A DNA stretch of 62,000 nucleotides, from the NCBI GenBank assembly GCA_009760855.2, contig WPIO01000126.1, positions 1 to 62,000 of the forward strand, written 5' to 3'. The translations under genes and the position numbers were made by a program. Positions 36,190-50,499 of this stretch are shown here, piece after piece. Positions within the stretch are counted from its first letter, which is position 1. Every line of letters starts with the position of its first letter. The DNA is from Cristatella mucedo (Eukaryota > Bryozoa > Phylactolaemata > Cristatellidae). Below the pieces are notes generated by a model, which was not told the origin of the DNA, made no database searches, and saw only the letters and a program-made list of their open reading frames with translations.

Positions 36190-36500
36190 ATAAGAATAAT
36201 AATCGAAATAATATCTTTTTATATAGCACCCTCAGATTCCTTAACCTCTTTCTAAGCATTTTAAATCCTGTACAGGAAGCCATGGTTGAATGGTTAGTGG
36301 TAGCATGCTCGTTGTCAACAAGCATGACATGGTTAGAGGTGAAATGCACCGGGTTCATCATGCCACATGGTTAGTGGCAGCAATCACAAGTGTGTTGGCA
36401 CGTACGAGCACACAAAAGACGATTCGCATCGACCCACTAAATGCTGTGCAAATTAATCTTTTTAGCTTCTTTTTAAATGTCCAAGTCAGGGGATGTCGTG
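36190..36500 (-). mobile_element. LINE-A 3' end fragment
   Basis: TATATAGCACCCTCAGATTC, GGTTAGAGGTGAAATGCACC, GACCCACTAAATGCTGT and TTTTTAAATGTCCAAGTCAG: a diverged antisense LINE-A 3' UTR. Confidence 0.75.
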
Positions 36501-36799
36501 ATGTCGTCTGGTGGGACGCACAAGTCGCCTCTCGTAGCCCAGCCTCATTGAGTAAGGACCCGGGAGCTTAGGCCGATTTTCAAGCTGCATTGAAAATACG
36601 CTCGTTCCCGAGTCCGCTAGACGTCAGAAGCAGCCCAAACCGTCTGCTTTCGTGATAAAGTTGGGTCCAGCAAAGCCTCCACGTCGCGACTAGCTTGATC
36701 GCCGCCGGGAAGTGATCGTTGCTCGGGGTACCGTCGGCTAGGGCAACGTGAGGCCTCTTCCTGTACAAGGTGCTGCGGATGGCTGACGTATTTCGTAGC

Positions 36800-37697
36800 G
36801 GTACTAGGACCAAATGTCCCCGGACGAATTGTCCCGGACATAATGTCCCTGAAAAAATGTCCCAGGACAAAATGTCCCCATAAAAAAACGTCCCGGACAA
36901 AATGTCCCCACATGTTACAATAAATTAATCACATTCACGTTATTTTAAATATATAATAATTAATAGGCTTCGATATTTCACCAATAAAATGTAGCATGTA
37001 AAGTTTTAATATTTAATGAAGACTAAAGAGAGATTACTTGTGATCATCAGTCTCGACATATACATGTGCAGTTAATCAAAGGCCTCTTTAAATAAAGTCA
37101 TGTGCCATAGTCTTAGAAATCAAGCAAACTTAAATGATAGGATATCAAAGTTTACAGTTATATTTACTAATGAATGGCTTCTGATTCACTGTAAACGTAT
37201 ATAAATGTGGAAGTTACAGTGAAGGTATACTAACAACTGTTTGTTATAGTAGGTGATAGATGTGCAGTGTAATAAATAATTTACAAGATTTCGAGGTGAT
37301 TATTATTTATATAACTGTAAATGTAATTCAAATGTTTAATAAAAGACAAAAAAATAATTAAGGAAGATGCTGAAATTCATAACGTCACAGAAGGGAACAA
37401 GGAAGCTTGTAGTCGGAGGATTCTTACTCACGAAGCATAGAAATGGTGCAGATGGAAAAGAAATTTGGCGTTTCGAGGACCGAAACTGACTGGATATAAC
37501 TTCCTACTCATTTATATTTATTTCCCTCTTGCTTTTAATGCAATCTGTTCAAAATAACATTAATATTACTAATCTTATATCACATGTAGGGACATTTTGT
37601 CTGGGACATTTTTGTATGGGGACATTTTGTCCTGGGACATTTTGTCAGGGACATTATGTCCGGGACATTTTGGGTCGGGACATTTTGTCCTGTCATG
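36800..37697. mobile_element. Fold-back / non-autonomous hAT-like element with GGGACATTTTGTCC arrays
   Basis: The left arm (36810-36912) is a run of units such as CCCGGACAAAATGTCCC and the right arm (37588-37690) carries the inverse (GGGACATTTTGTCC). They surround an AT-rich core of about 680 bp without a coding frame. The exact 8-bp sequence TTCGTAGC lies on both sides (36792-36799 and 37698-37705), so the block behaves as a single insertion. An 8-bp duplication is the hallmark of hAT elements, but no transposase is present. The terminal bases match only partly (AGGACMAAATGTCCC). Confidence 0.75.
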
Positions 37698-37796
37698 TTC
37701 GTAGCAACCTATGAGAAACTTATCCACTTGTCATAGGGTCTAATAAAAGCGTATGGTGCGATTAGTTATAATAAATAAATAAGTAAATATTAGCTA

Positions 37797-37951
37797 ATTT
37801 ACCAGCCTCGTTGGAATAGCGGCAGAGGAGCCATAAGGGCTACCATTACCATCGCTTGCAATTGGCAATAAAGGATCTCCCGCTGCATGATCCGAACCCG
37901 CAACCTCAGTCCTGAAGAGCGAGCAACTTACCTCCTAGGCAATCGCGGCCC
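37797..37951 (-). mobile_element. tRNA-derived SINE, family 2
   Basis: On the minus strand: TTGCCTAGGAGGTAAG (A-box-like), GCGGGTTCGGATCATGC (B box GGTTCGGATC), then GATCCTTTATTGCCA, GCTCCTCTGCCGCTATT and an end in TTTACTTATTTATTATA. It aligns with 54366-54545 over its length. The family is distinct from family 1 and does not carry the LINE-A tail. Confidence 0.7.
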
Positions 37952-38269
37952 TGAAACGATTAGTGGTAGTAATGAATACGCACTATTGCGGCACGCCCGG
38001 GCGTATTGAGGACTCGCGCGAGTAAAGGCGATGGTGCCAAACTTCGGGTTCTTATTGGCTATAAAAATGTCTTCATTTCGATGGAGATCATATCAATCGC
38101 AGGTCGGGCGAGCACTCCAAGCTTTTCGTGCATAAAAAGAGCCGGTGAGATCTCTCAGGGAGTGAAGCTTAGAAGTACAACTCGAGCGAGCTGAGTCAAG
38201 AGACAGAGAAACCGGCGGTACGGGAAAGGCCCGAGGACCGAAGTACAATTAGCTCAGATGAGTAATTCA
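37952..38269. other. Spacer, nothing recognised
   Basis: No gene or element motif recognised. Confidence 0.4.
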
Positions 38270-38720
38270 GTGTAAGAGATTGAGTGGTCATGAAAAGTGA
38301 GACTTCATTAAGCTGATATCGCTAATCTGCTAGGCTGGGAACCAGTGCATGCATGTCAGGGAGAAGGGGCATTATGTGGTGGTCACGGCATTTATGACAG
38401 GCAAGGGCTGGCCTATCTGTATGCAACACGTGTCAGCGTCTTCGAGGATAGGAAGGAAGACCTACTAAGTTAGAGTGGCAGAAGTCAAGAAAAGATGGTA
38501 AACTGCTTATAAAATAGTCGTGATACCATAATCAAAGCACTTTTCAGAAATCTCTATGACGTTGTGGTGCTTATAGTAGGCCGACTTGACAGCGGAACCA
38601 ATGGGGTCGTCTAGATAGGTCTGCCATTTTTGTATACAGCACCAAGTTTCCACGAAACAATACAGTACCGGTACTGGCTGAACCAAATTTCAAGATGTGA
38701 CGACTTGAGAGTAATAGTTC
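38270..38720 (-). mobile_element. Old degenerate LINE-A-like fragment
   Basis: Weak antisense parallels to LINE-A in the right order: AAAAGTGAGACTTCATTAAG, TAGGCTGGGAACCAGTGCAT, GGCATTTATGACAGGCAAGG, GGTCGTCTAGATAGGTCTGC and CACCAAGTTTCCACGAAACA. Decay is strong. Confidence 0.55.
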
Positions 38721-38965
38721 TGCACTGGCCGCAGCTGTGCCCATACGCTTGCTGCTAGCCTAAGCAGCACGGCTGCGGCTCAAAGTTCAAAGTTCTGCAG
38801 TTAAATTGACGCGGCCACGGCTGCACCGTTGGCGTGACGTGAGGGCGTCTGTTTTCTTTCGGGGTCGCAAAGCCGGAGCAATGGTGTTGTCGGGGCAGGG
38901 TCTGATTGGGACCCCCTCAGGTTGAGCTATCGAACGAAAGGGGTACACAGCCCTTTTGCTCCCAT

Positions 38966-38980
38966 CTCTCTCTCTTCCTT

Positions 38981-39019
<39 letters not shown>

Positions 39020-40155
39020 TCTTTCCCCTCTCTCATCGCTCTATCTCTCTCTCCTCCCTCCTATCTCTCTCCCTCTTCTCTTTCTCCTCTCTCAACGCTC
39101 TCTCATCGCCCTCTCTCTCTCCTCCCTCCTTTCTCTCTCCCTCTTCTCTTTCTCCTCTCTCATCGCTCTCTCTCTCCTATCTCTCTCCCTCTCCTCTCTC
39201 ATCGCTCTCTTATCGCTCTCTCTCTCTCCTCCCTCCTTTCTCTCTCCCTCTTCTCTTTCTCCTCTCTGATCGCTCTCTCCTCTCTCCTCTCTCCTATCTC
39301 TCTCCCTCTCCTCTCTCATCGCTCCCTTATCGCTCTCTCATCGCTCTCTCTCTCCTCCCTCCTTTCTCTCTCCCTCTTCTCTTTCTCCTCTCTCATCGTT
39401 CTCTCGCTCTCCTCTCTCCCATCTCTCTCCCTCTCCTCTCTCATTGCTCTCTTATCGCTCTCACATCGCTCTCTCTCCTCCCTCCTTTCTCTCTCCCTCT
39501 TCTCTTTCTCCTCTCTCATCGCTCTCTCTCTCTCCTCTCTCCTATCTCTCTCCCTCTCCTCTCTCATCGCTCTCTTATCGCTCTCTCTCTCTCCTCCCTC
39601 TTTTCTCTCTCCCTCTTCTCTTTCTCCTCTCTCATCGCTCTCTCTCTCTCCTCTCTCCTATCTCTCTCCCTCTCCTCTCTCATCGCTCTCTTATCGCTCT
39701 CTCATCGCTCTCTCTCTCTCCTCCCTCTTTTCTCTCTCCCTCTTCTCTTTCTCCTCTCATCGCTCTCTCGCTCTCCTCTCTCCTATCTCTCTCCCTCTCC
39801 TCTCTCATCGCTCTCTTATCGCTCTCTCATCGCTCTCTCTCTCCTCCTTCCTTTCTCTCTCCCTCTTCTCTTTCTCCTCTCTCATCGCTCTCTCTCTCTC
39901 TCCTTTCTCTTATCTCTCTCCCTCTCCTCTCTCATCGCTCTCTCATCGCTCTCTCATCGCTCTATCATCGCTCTCTCATCGCTCTCTCATCGCTCTCTCT
40001 CTCCTCTCTCCTATCTCTCTCCCTCTTCTCTTTCTCCTCTCTCATCGCTCTCTCTCAGATCTCTCTCCCTCTTCTCTTTTTCCTCTCTAATCGCTCTCTC
40101 TCTTCTCTCTCCCATCTCTCTCCCTCTTCTCTTTCTCTTCTCGCTCTCTTCTCCT
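38966..40155. repeat. Pyrimidine minisatellite with higher-order structure
   Basis: About 1.2 kb of C and T broken by regular TCATCGCTCTC and TTATCGCTCTC words. Two block types, CTCCCTCCTTTCTCTCTCCC and CTCCTCTCTCCTATCTCTCT, alternate, giving a compound unit of roughly 110-130 bp. All three frames are open because every codon is a pyrimidine triplet or nearly so; no protein is implied. Confidence 0.9.
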
Positions 40156-40212
40156 CAGCCTTCACCTTCACGCTATATGTACACATGCACAAGCACGAAC
40201 GTGAACGCACAC

Positions 40213-40340
40213 GCGCAGACGCACACACACACACACAAACACACACACACATATATATACAGTATATTTATATATGTATATATACACATATATATGTACA
40301 ATATATTTATATATATATACATATACAAATATATGCAGAT
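40213..40340. repeat. (CA)n/(TA)n compound microsatellite
   Basis: CA-rich then TATA-rich tract immediately upstream of the SOUL pseudogene, at the place where the intact paralogue has its TATA box. Confidence 0.9.
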
Positions 40341-40411
40341 AATGAAAACGTATCGATGTGTCGGCTGGCTGTACACTGCTGGCTGGTCTTACTTAACCGG
40401 AGCTTAACTCG

Positions 40412-40888
40412 ATGACTCGGCTCGATATCATATCCACGAGGCAGCACCTGCTTGCCGCCATAGCGTGCTGGCTGATATCACTCGGTCGCTGCACGGCAGC
40501 AGCCGACGATTAAGATCTGCCCACACGGAGCAAGAGAGCGAGCGTCGTGCAGCAGCTGCACTCGCTACTGCCTGCAGTGTCGGCTGGACAGTACCCTCAG
40601 TTTGTTACTGTAAGCGGTACTGATGCGGGTATTCCAATGTCACCCAGGAATAAGTGGGCGCCCGCGCGACAGCAAGCGCTGCTCCGGGTGGGCTGCCTCT
40701 GGTAGTGGTGAGATATAGCCCGTCGCTGCCTCCAATTGCTGTCACAAGTTTTCCAAACGAGATCCTACGGCTAAGTTAAACGGATGACTTTCGCCTAGCC
40801 ATGCGATAGCATCAGCACCAGAGGCTGAAAGCATGGCTGCCAAGCCTGCATTTTGGCCTTGTTCAATTGCGTCTCCGATGATAATACC
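40412..40888 (+). pseudogene. SOUL/haem-binding protein paralogue, decayed
   Basis: Exon 1 relic: ATG at 40412, a signal peptide-like run with LLAAIACWLISLGRCTAAAD aligned to LLALGRCAAAD in the intact gene, then TAA at 40511 and QQLHSLLPA against KWLHSLLPT. Exon 2 relic about 40749-40888: TRSYG followed by a stop, then QACILALFNCVSDDNTG against RACYLALHNYISGDNAG. The exon 2 donor is GC rather than GT. Intron blocks also align, to about 41300. Exons 3 and 4 were not found, so the duplication is truncated or the rest has decayed. Confidence 0.75.
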
Positions 40889-42309
40889 GGCGTATACAAT
40901 GACACCCTTGGCTATCCGAACGTGTTTCGCAGCAAACCCTACGCAGCCATCGTCATAGTCATTGCATTGTGGTAGGACTTGGTCGGTTTGGACGATCCTG
41001 GCAGTCCCAGCCCCGGGCATCAATTATCTCATAAAAGCTAGCCAAAGGTCGAAGCTCAGCTCATTATCATAATTCTACGGTGAAATTGTGGTCTAAATAC
41101 TTATATTTATACCCACTTCATGGGCGAGAGGGAGGAGGCACGGTACAGAACGGCCAACATATCCGAACTGACGCATTTAGGTAAGCGGTACTTGCACTTG
41201 TATTTGACCCACAGGTAACTCTGCTCGTCCTACCACGTAGCGACCCCAGCTGCAGGTTTGTAGGGCTTCCTGTGGCCGACGGCCAGCCGCCGAATGCATC
41301 CTGCTTTGCAGGTCCGGCTTGCAATACCCAGAGCGTTAAGATCGGTCGGGCGGGCGTTGAGCAGCATAAGCTCACTGAGCCACAATCTCGTCACTGCGCC
41401 TCTCAACATTCAGCTCAGCTAGTTACAGGCCATCTAAAAGTAACTTGGTAACTAATAGAATCGTCTACAAATAACAACAGGCACCAACTTTAAAGTTAAG
41501 CACCTACGACCGTCAACGACATCACGCGATGTTGGCAAAGTGCCGACCGATGCGACGTCTCTCGGACATTAAATAAATTCATTTTGCCTATAAATTGCTA
41601 TAAAAACGCATAAACGTTTCTCATCACAGTTAACTTTTCGCGTGCAACAACCATTCTCGAAGACACAAGCTATGAGATATTGCCACGGCCTAATCAGTCC
41701 CCAGGGTATCGTACACAGGAAGAAACTGACGCATGAGGTGAAGTATAGCTTTAAGCAAGTAATTAATCTTTTATGTCACTTCCTGTTAGCCAGCACCGAA
41801 ATTTGAAAAAAATTTGAGACGCTATGAAGCACTCACTATTTTTCGACAGCGTTTTCTGCCGGAGCTGAGCTAAAGCTTCGCAGGGAGGGAGCACGGAGCT
41901 CTCGCCCAAGCCGCGCGGTAATCAGCTAGATCAGTTGAGCGCGGCGCAAGCTCCGCTGGGGGCGCTCTTAAAGGGTACACCGCGCGCAGTGCAGAGCTGA
42001 CGACCGGCAGTTCACCTGTCCATGAGCGAGAAAATCACGAGCATGGGCTACAAAGCGTGACCACTGTAGATACGGAAGAGAACAAGCGGAAAACAGATTC
42101 AATGCATGTAGGTAGGTACGGATACAGAACTACGGATACAGAACTGTGGGTTTACTGAGCCGTCGTGAAGCAGAAGAAGCCTCTTGCCACTGGCCCCTGT
42201 TGGAATCTACGTTTCGATCAGCCGTAGCTCAGGCAGCAGGGCATGGGTTTAACTGACCCGGAAATACCCGGTTTCCAGCCAATCCAACGCAGTCTGGTGC
42301 CCCAGAAAA
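40889..42309. other. Region after the SOUL pseudogene
   Basis: Up to about 41300 it aligns patchily with intron 2 of the intact SOUL gene (for example CATCGTCATAGT and GGTCGAAG words, and GTAACTCTGCTCGTCCTACC). Beyond that I recognise nothing. A GC-rich patch lies at 41870-42060. Confidence 0.4.
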
Positions 42310-42560
42310 TTACAATAATAATAATAATAACGATGATGAATTTTGTATAACGCCCTCAGAGAAATCAATCTCTTTCTAGGCACTTTGCATTTGCTGCAAA
42401 GGAAGCACTACCGAATGGTTAGTGTTATCATGCTCGATATACAACAAGAATAACATCGTTAGGGGTGACACGCACAGGGTCAGCGTGCAAGTATGGTTAG
42501 TGGCAGCATGCGCTGTGTCGGCACGCATAAGCGCATAAAGGACGAATCACAGGGACTGTC
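42310..42560 (-). mobile_element. LINE-A 3' end fragment
   Basis: (AAT)n tail, then GTATAACGCCCTCAGAGAAA, GTTAGGGGTGACACGCACAG, GCATGCGCTGTGTCGGCACG and GGACGAATCACAGGGACTGT. Confidence 0.85.
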
Positions 42561-42984
42561 GGGCGCTGCACTGCAGGCTTGTTCGAGATCGCTACGTGCA
42601 GCTTAGCACACTGATTGGGAAGTGGCTTCAGCCATCGAAGTGAACGTCTGCCAACTACACAGCCTGGTATGAAGAACAGTAGAGCAGTCTTTGCAGCGGG
42701 CTGTTGGAAATTACCCACAACAGTCGTACGTACCCACGACCCACGAGGTCGCGATACCCAGAGTATCATTCACGTGGTCAGAGGGTATTGCGAAAATTTG
42801 ATTGGATAATCACCAGCTTTATACTTCTTTAATAACGAACAGCAAAGGCAACTAATGTCTAATGAGAATAAATGGCTACCGTATATTAGCAATTACTATA
42901 AATACGGAATATAAACCTGAAAATACGTAGAAGTTCGTATTAAGATGAATGTTAAAACTTATAAATAAGTGTACCTATCTGAAT
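42561..42984. other. Spacer, nothing recognised
   Basis: Short open frames on both strands at 42600-42770, without a recognised domain. Confidence 0.4.
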
Positions 42985-43085
42985 TTGTGTGTGTGTGTGT
43001 CCTTGCACCGCTCACGCGAGCGTGTTAGCGTGTATGTGTGCTTGCATGTGTGTGCGCGTGAGTGCGTGCGTGCGTGCGTGTGAGT
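42985..43085. repeat. (GT)n-rich microsatellite
   Basis: GT and GTGC runs (GTGTGTGTGTG, GTGCGTGCGTGCGTGCGTGT). Confidence 0.9.
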
Positions 43086-43144
43086 GGATAGGGAACAGTA
43101 AAAGCTCTCCGTATGCAGACATTCGGTGGCGCGATTCTCAATGG

Positions 43145-43890
43145 ATATAATGATAATAATGTTAATACATTTGTATAGCACCCTCTGGGAACTTAATCAT
43201 TTCAAAGCTCTTTAATATACTGTAAAGAAAGCACGATCGAATGGTCAGTGGTTGCATTCTCAATGTCAGCAAGCATAATATAATTGGAAGTGACATGCAA
43301 AGGGACAGCAATCAAATAGCAGCATGCACAATCACCATGCATAGCATAAACACACAAAGGACAAATCGCATGGACCACTAAATACTGTTATTAATAGATG
43401 CATTTTAGCTTCTTTTTAGATGTCTTCAGGTGATGTCTTGACGCAGGTCGGGAGTGAGTTCCAGGATTTAGGAGCATACGAACTAAAGACACAATCTTCA
43501 AAGAATTTGAGGCCATACGAGGTGTAGCCAAACGATTCGATTCAGAAAACGGGTGGTACGATGCCTAGCATAATGGGGGAGTAGATCTGATAGAAAGGCT
43601 GGAGCCAAAGAATGAATTGACCTAAAAGTGAGTGACGACACCTCGAAGTCGATGCGTTGCTTGACTGAGAGCCAGTGCAGGTCCGCGAGAAGTGGTCTGC
43701 TTCGGCAACTGCGACGCTCACGATAGACAAGCCTAGCTGTAGAGGTTTGCACCAGCTGTAAGCGCCTGATTGCACAGGCCGGTCGATCAGCAAAACAGTG
43801 AGTTACAAAAATCGAAACGCAATGGCACAAATGTATGGACCAATTTAGATGTATCCATGTCTAAGTAAGCCGACATTTAGTAATGTTAGG
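43145..43890 (-). mobile_element. LINE-A 3' third, diverged copy
   Basis: A 3' UTR followed by coding blocks: LVQTSTARLVYRERRSCRSR, LLADLHWLSVKQRIDFEV, FRSIHSLAPAFLSDLLPH and NSFTPDLRQ-type terminal remnants. It begins with TAATACATTTGTATAGCACC. Confidence 0.85.
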
Positions 43891-44399
43891 AAAGTGGGCA
43901 ATCAAGTGTCGTTCCCGCACGTCCCTTTGCATGTCACATGTTCCCGTGCCTTTTGCCCGTTTATCCCCTCTCTGAGAACAGCTATCATGCCAACGGTCAG
44001 CGGCTGGTCCAAGGAACAGCTGCGATGCCACTGCCACTGTTGCTTGAAGTGCTTGCACGGCTGACGTGTGACGATGGTGAAGAAGACGTCAGGATCAATG
44101 CGCAGCAAATGCTCCCACCGGAAGTCCTGCAAGCAGAGAAAGGAGCTGCTTTCCATTATAGCATGAGACACAAGGAGTACGTTCCTGAAAAGCAAAGAGA
44201 AAGACCACAATTTTAAAAAGTAAGAGACCGGTTATACCTTGGAAAACTAAACTTTGCGCGATAGATATACATAAAGTTCTATAAATGAACTGAAGCCATT
44301 TACAGAAGCATCCACCGCCAAGCCGAACTGTTGGCACGGGCCATTTTGACTCTATGCTAACTATAAGAATATCGCATGCTAAATCGTACCGCATTAGTT
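43891..44399. other. Unclassified sequence
   Basis: Open on both strands between 43900 and 44216 with no recognised domain. It directly follows the LINE fragment and could belong to another element. Confidence 0.35.
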
Positions 44400-44660
44400 G
44401 ATTACTACACATGCGCACTTGCATAGCACGCCAAGAAAATATCAGGTCTCTTTCTAAGCACTTTATTAAAGGGGAAGGAATTCACATCGCCTGGTTTGTG
44501 ACAAGGGCACACTCATTGGTGGCGTGCACGAGCGTATGAAAAACAATTGAACAAGTGAAAGTATGAACGGATAAAAAGCTACGATGAGCAGGCATAATTT
44601 AGATCTCTTTTCAAGTATCAAATCTAAGGATGTCGAGCTGTAAGGCGATAGCGCTCCAAA
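44400..44660 (-). mobile_element. Degenerate LINE-A 3' end
   Basis: GCATAGCACGCCAAGAAAAT, CTCTTTCTAAGCACTTTA and a decayed 3' UTR. Confidence 0.5.
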
Positions 44661-45929
44661 GTCTTAGTGCGTAGTGCTACCAACGGGTAATACAAACTTC
44701 TACGTCGGGAAAAAAACTGGCCGCAAAAGCAGTGCTACGGTAACGGCGGTAAACGTCCCTGGCAAACGCGAGACGAATACGCAGCTGACTCCGCTGAGCC
44801 AGAGGGGGCGTGGCGGCCACCAACTGGTGGGCGTCTCACGAATACACGCAAGTGTTCCGACAGTAATCAAACGCCGCCGAAATTAAGAGCGTTCGCAAAT
44901 AAACGTAACAAGTCTATATCCGTGGCGGCGAAGAAAAGCCCGTACGTTGGCAACGGATGGTTACACTCATCCAGCGTAATCAGCCGTAGCGTACAAACGC
45001 TCGCACGACGCTCTGTTCTACTCAGCTGCTGAGCATCGCAATGAATGCTTGGTTTAAAACCAACTGCGCCCTCTTCAAGCAAGATTTATTCATCAAACTC
45101 GCCGATAAGAACGTTTTCCGGTCCATCGCCAATATTCGCATGTGCAAATTCATCGGCGAACGTTTCGGCGAAAAACCCCCAAGTTCGATAATATCAAGGG
45201 GGTTGGAGGATCGCTTGGAAAATCCCCCGATCCCTGCTGCAGGCTTGTTTTTACAACTGAGTAGATGTTACTTCATCTTTTGACATGAATCCGCACTTGT
45301 GGACGAACAATAAAAGCATCCACGCCGAGAAAGCTTCAATTCTCGCGACTCAAACTTCTCGGAAAATGGACAGATGCATCGCTGGCAAGGCGCCCGCTTT
45401 TGTTCTTGTCTTGTTGTGCCGTGGAGAGTGAATAATAGGGACGTCCGGTGTGCGGCAATGCCTCACTGTGACGGGTGTTTAAAACCAATAAAACCGAGGC
45501 TGACTTTTTGGTTGGTTTAAAACCGGTTTACAACCGCAGGTTTCAAACCAGGCTTCAAACGAACCATTCACTAATTGCAATGCGCCGGGCGCAGCTTTCG
45601 CGTGACTCGAAGGCCTCGGGCACATCTGGTGTTGTTAGGCTCTAAGAATTGAGCGAAAGCAACTGCTTGTTATGCGACGTCGGCTTTCACACTACCTGAC
45701 CTTGATTCATGACTTTTAACGATTCCTAGCCGTTAAAAAAACAGAAGCCGAGAATAATATTTCGGCAGGAATAGAACCTGGCGGCTTGTCAAGCAAGCCG
45801 CCAGGTTCACTGTGAGCCGTAAGCACGACATCCAGCGGGCGGACTTTCCCTGGTCCAGGGCGGCACTGCTACAGGAGCGGAGGAATACATTGCTACAGGA
45901 GCGGAGGAATAGGATCAAACGGTAGCACG
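44661..45929. other. Spacer with hairpin and short repeats
   Basis: No gene recognised. It contains an AAACC/GGTTT-rich patch at 45478-45565, a perfect inverted repeat at 45774-45808 and a direct repeat at 45868-45912. An open frame at 45041-45283 has no recognised domain. Confidence 0.45.
45774..45808. repeat. Perfect 15-bp inverted repeat, 5-nt loop
   Basis: GAACCTGGCGGCTTG, then TCAAG, then CAAGCCGCCAGGTTC. GC-rich stem. No U-run follows, so it is not a bacterial-type terminator. Confidence 0.9.
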
Positions 45930-46395
45930 GTGAAAAGTCTACTGCGGTGGGCATGTATTTAAGACAGATGCGCCCCAGCACGAGAATGAAGGGACCTGCA
46001 TATGAGAGGCAAACCGCTAGAAATCAGTGCACCACCAGGTGGGGAGCCAGCGCTTGTACAAAAAAGCTGTACGATGAAGCAGCTTTGACTGCAGCAGCAG
46101 ACGTGCCCAGACGTGCCTGTTTTTTGCAGCATTTTCAGCGTGTCGTGATGCGGACAGAAAGAGAGTGAGTGGCACAAGTCTAGATGAAACATCAATAATA
46201 ATAATGATAATAATAATAATGTACTTGATAAAGCGCCCTCAGAGCACTTAATCTTTTTCTAGGCGCTTTACATTTGCTGCAAAGGGAAATGCAATTGAAT
46301 GGTAAGTAAAATCATGCTTGAAAAACAAACAAAATGAATAACATGGTTAGGGGTGACATGCACAGGGTCAGCATGCAAATCAATACTGTGGTATC
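45930..46395 (-). mobile_element. Two LINE-A pieces, old (45930-46185) and young (46196-46395)
   Basis: The left piece is a decayed coding segment (CACGAGAATGAAGGGACCTG, TGGGGAGCCAGCGCTTGTAC). The right piece is a close match to the LINE-A 3' end: (AAT)n, GATAAAGCGCCCTCAGAGCA, CTTTACATTTGCTGCAAAGG and GGTTAGGGGTGACATGCACA. Confidence 0.75.
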
Positions 46396-46854
46396 CTCAT
46401 CTAAGAAACATCATAGTTGTTATGATGTTACAAAACAGATAGTAGGCTCACGGTCGCGCTGGGCCAAATTAGACATCCGGTAAGCGGTCATTTTGGAGCA
46501 GGACGACCAGTTTTCGCATACGTGCTACAGGACAGCGGTGGCCCAGCAAGTTTTGAAGGCAGGCCTGCTTAGGGCCCAAGCGAAACAAAGTAACAGTCGT
46601 AGCGTGGCGTCAGCTGCAGCCGAGCCCGTGTGCTGCTTACCTAAGCTGCTGATCGGCTCAAGGGTCAATTACTAGCTTAGTTCGAAGCAGTCGCTGCTGC
46701 CGCCGGGTGGAATCGGAGCCTCGTTCGCCTATTGGTCCATCGGAACCCCCAGCCGTGCTATCGTGATCCAATCGGCAGGTCCGAACGAGTTACACAATTC
46801 TCCTATCGCTGTCCCTATTGGCGAGGCGTGTGTTTGTGTGAGAGTGAAGATCTA

Positions 46855-46875
46855 TTTATGCATATAAATATAGTC
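46855..46875 (+). promoter_or_regulatory. TATA-type core promoter of the SOUL gene
   Basis: TATAAATA at 46863-46870, about 78 bp before the ATG at 46948, leaves room for a short 5' UTR. The TA-rich sequence before the pseudogene copy lies in the same relative place. Confidence 0.5.
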
Positions 46876-46947
46876 GGGATGGCAGCCTGCACACGGCTGG
46901 TCTTACAGCTGGGAAGCTCGCTTACTGGTACCTTTCGACTTGATCGA

Positions 46948-50128
<3,181 letters not shown>

Positions 50129-50460
50129 TAAAGGCATCAATTTCCAAGTGAAATGCCAATGATCTTTCTGTGACAACTGATAACGTTGACCAGGTGCTGT
50201 AGCTAGTTTCGTTAAACAGGCAAACATTAATGTTGATCAATAAAGGCTATCAATGGGATTCATTGGTCCTCATTGCTGCTTCAATTTTGTCCGTATAATG
50301 ACTATTCTTGAAGCGATAGTCAGTAAAATGTAGCCCATGGATGATGAAGTCGCTGAATGAAATACACTTAAAATTTGCCCAGCAAATTTCACGCAAATTT
50401 AATTTCGCGCTTTCGTGCTATGACCTCAAATGGCCAAGATCAAGCCTATAAACAAATTTA
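50129..50460. other. SOUL 3' UTR / downstream flank
   Basis: AATAAA near 50127 and 50236 are plausible polyadenylation signals. Confidence 0.5.
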
Positions 50461-50499
50461 AATGGCAATGCAGCTGCCATATCCGCTATAGGTGTTTTA

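Noticed and set aside
35163-36190. Open frames of up to 214 residues on both strands
   Set aside because: GC-rich sequence that includes a non-coding dispersed repeat; the translation is not conserved between its two copies.
38906-40415. Open frames of up to 483 residues rich in Ser, Leu, Pro
   Set aside because: A pyrimidine minisatellite leaves all frames open; no domain and no codon preference.
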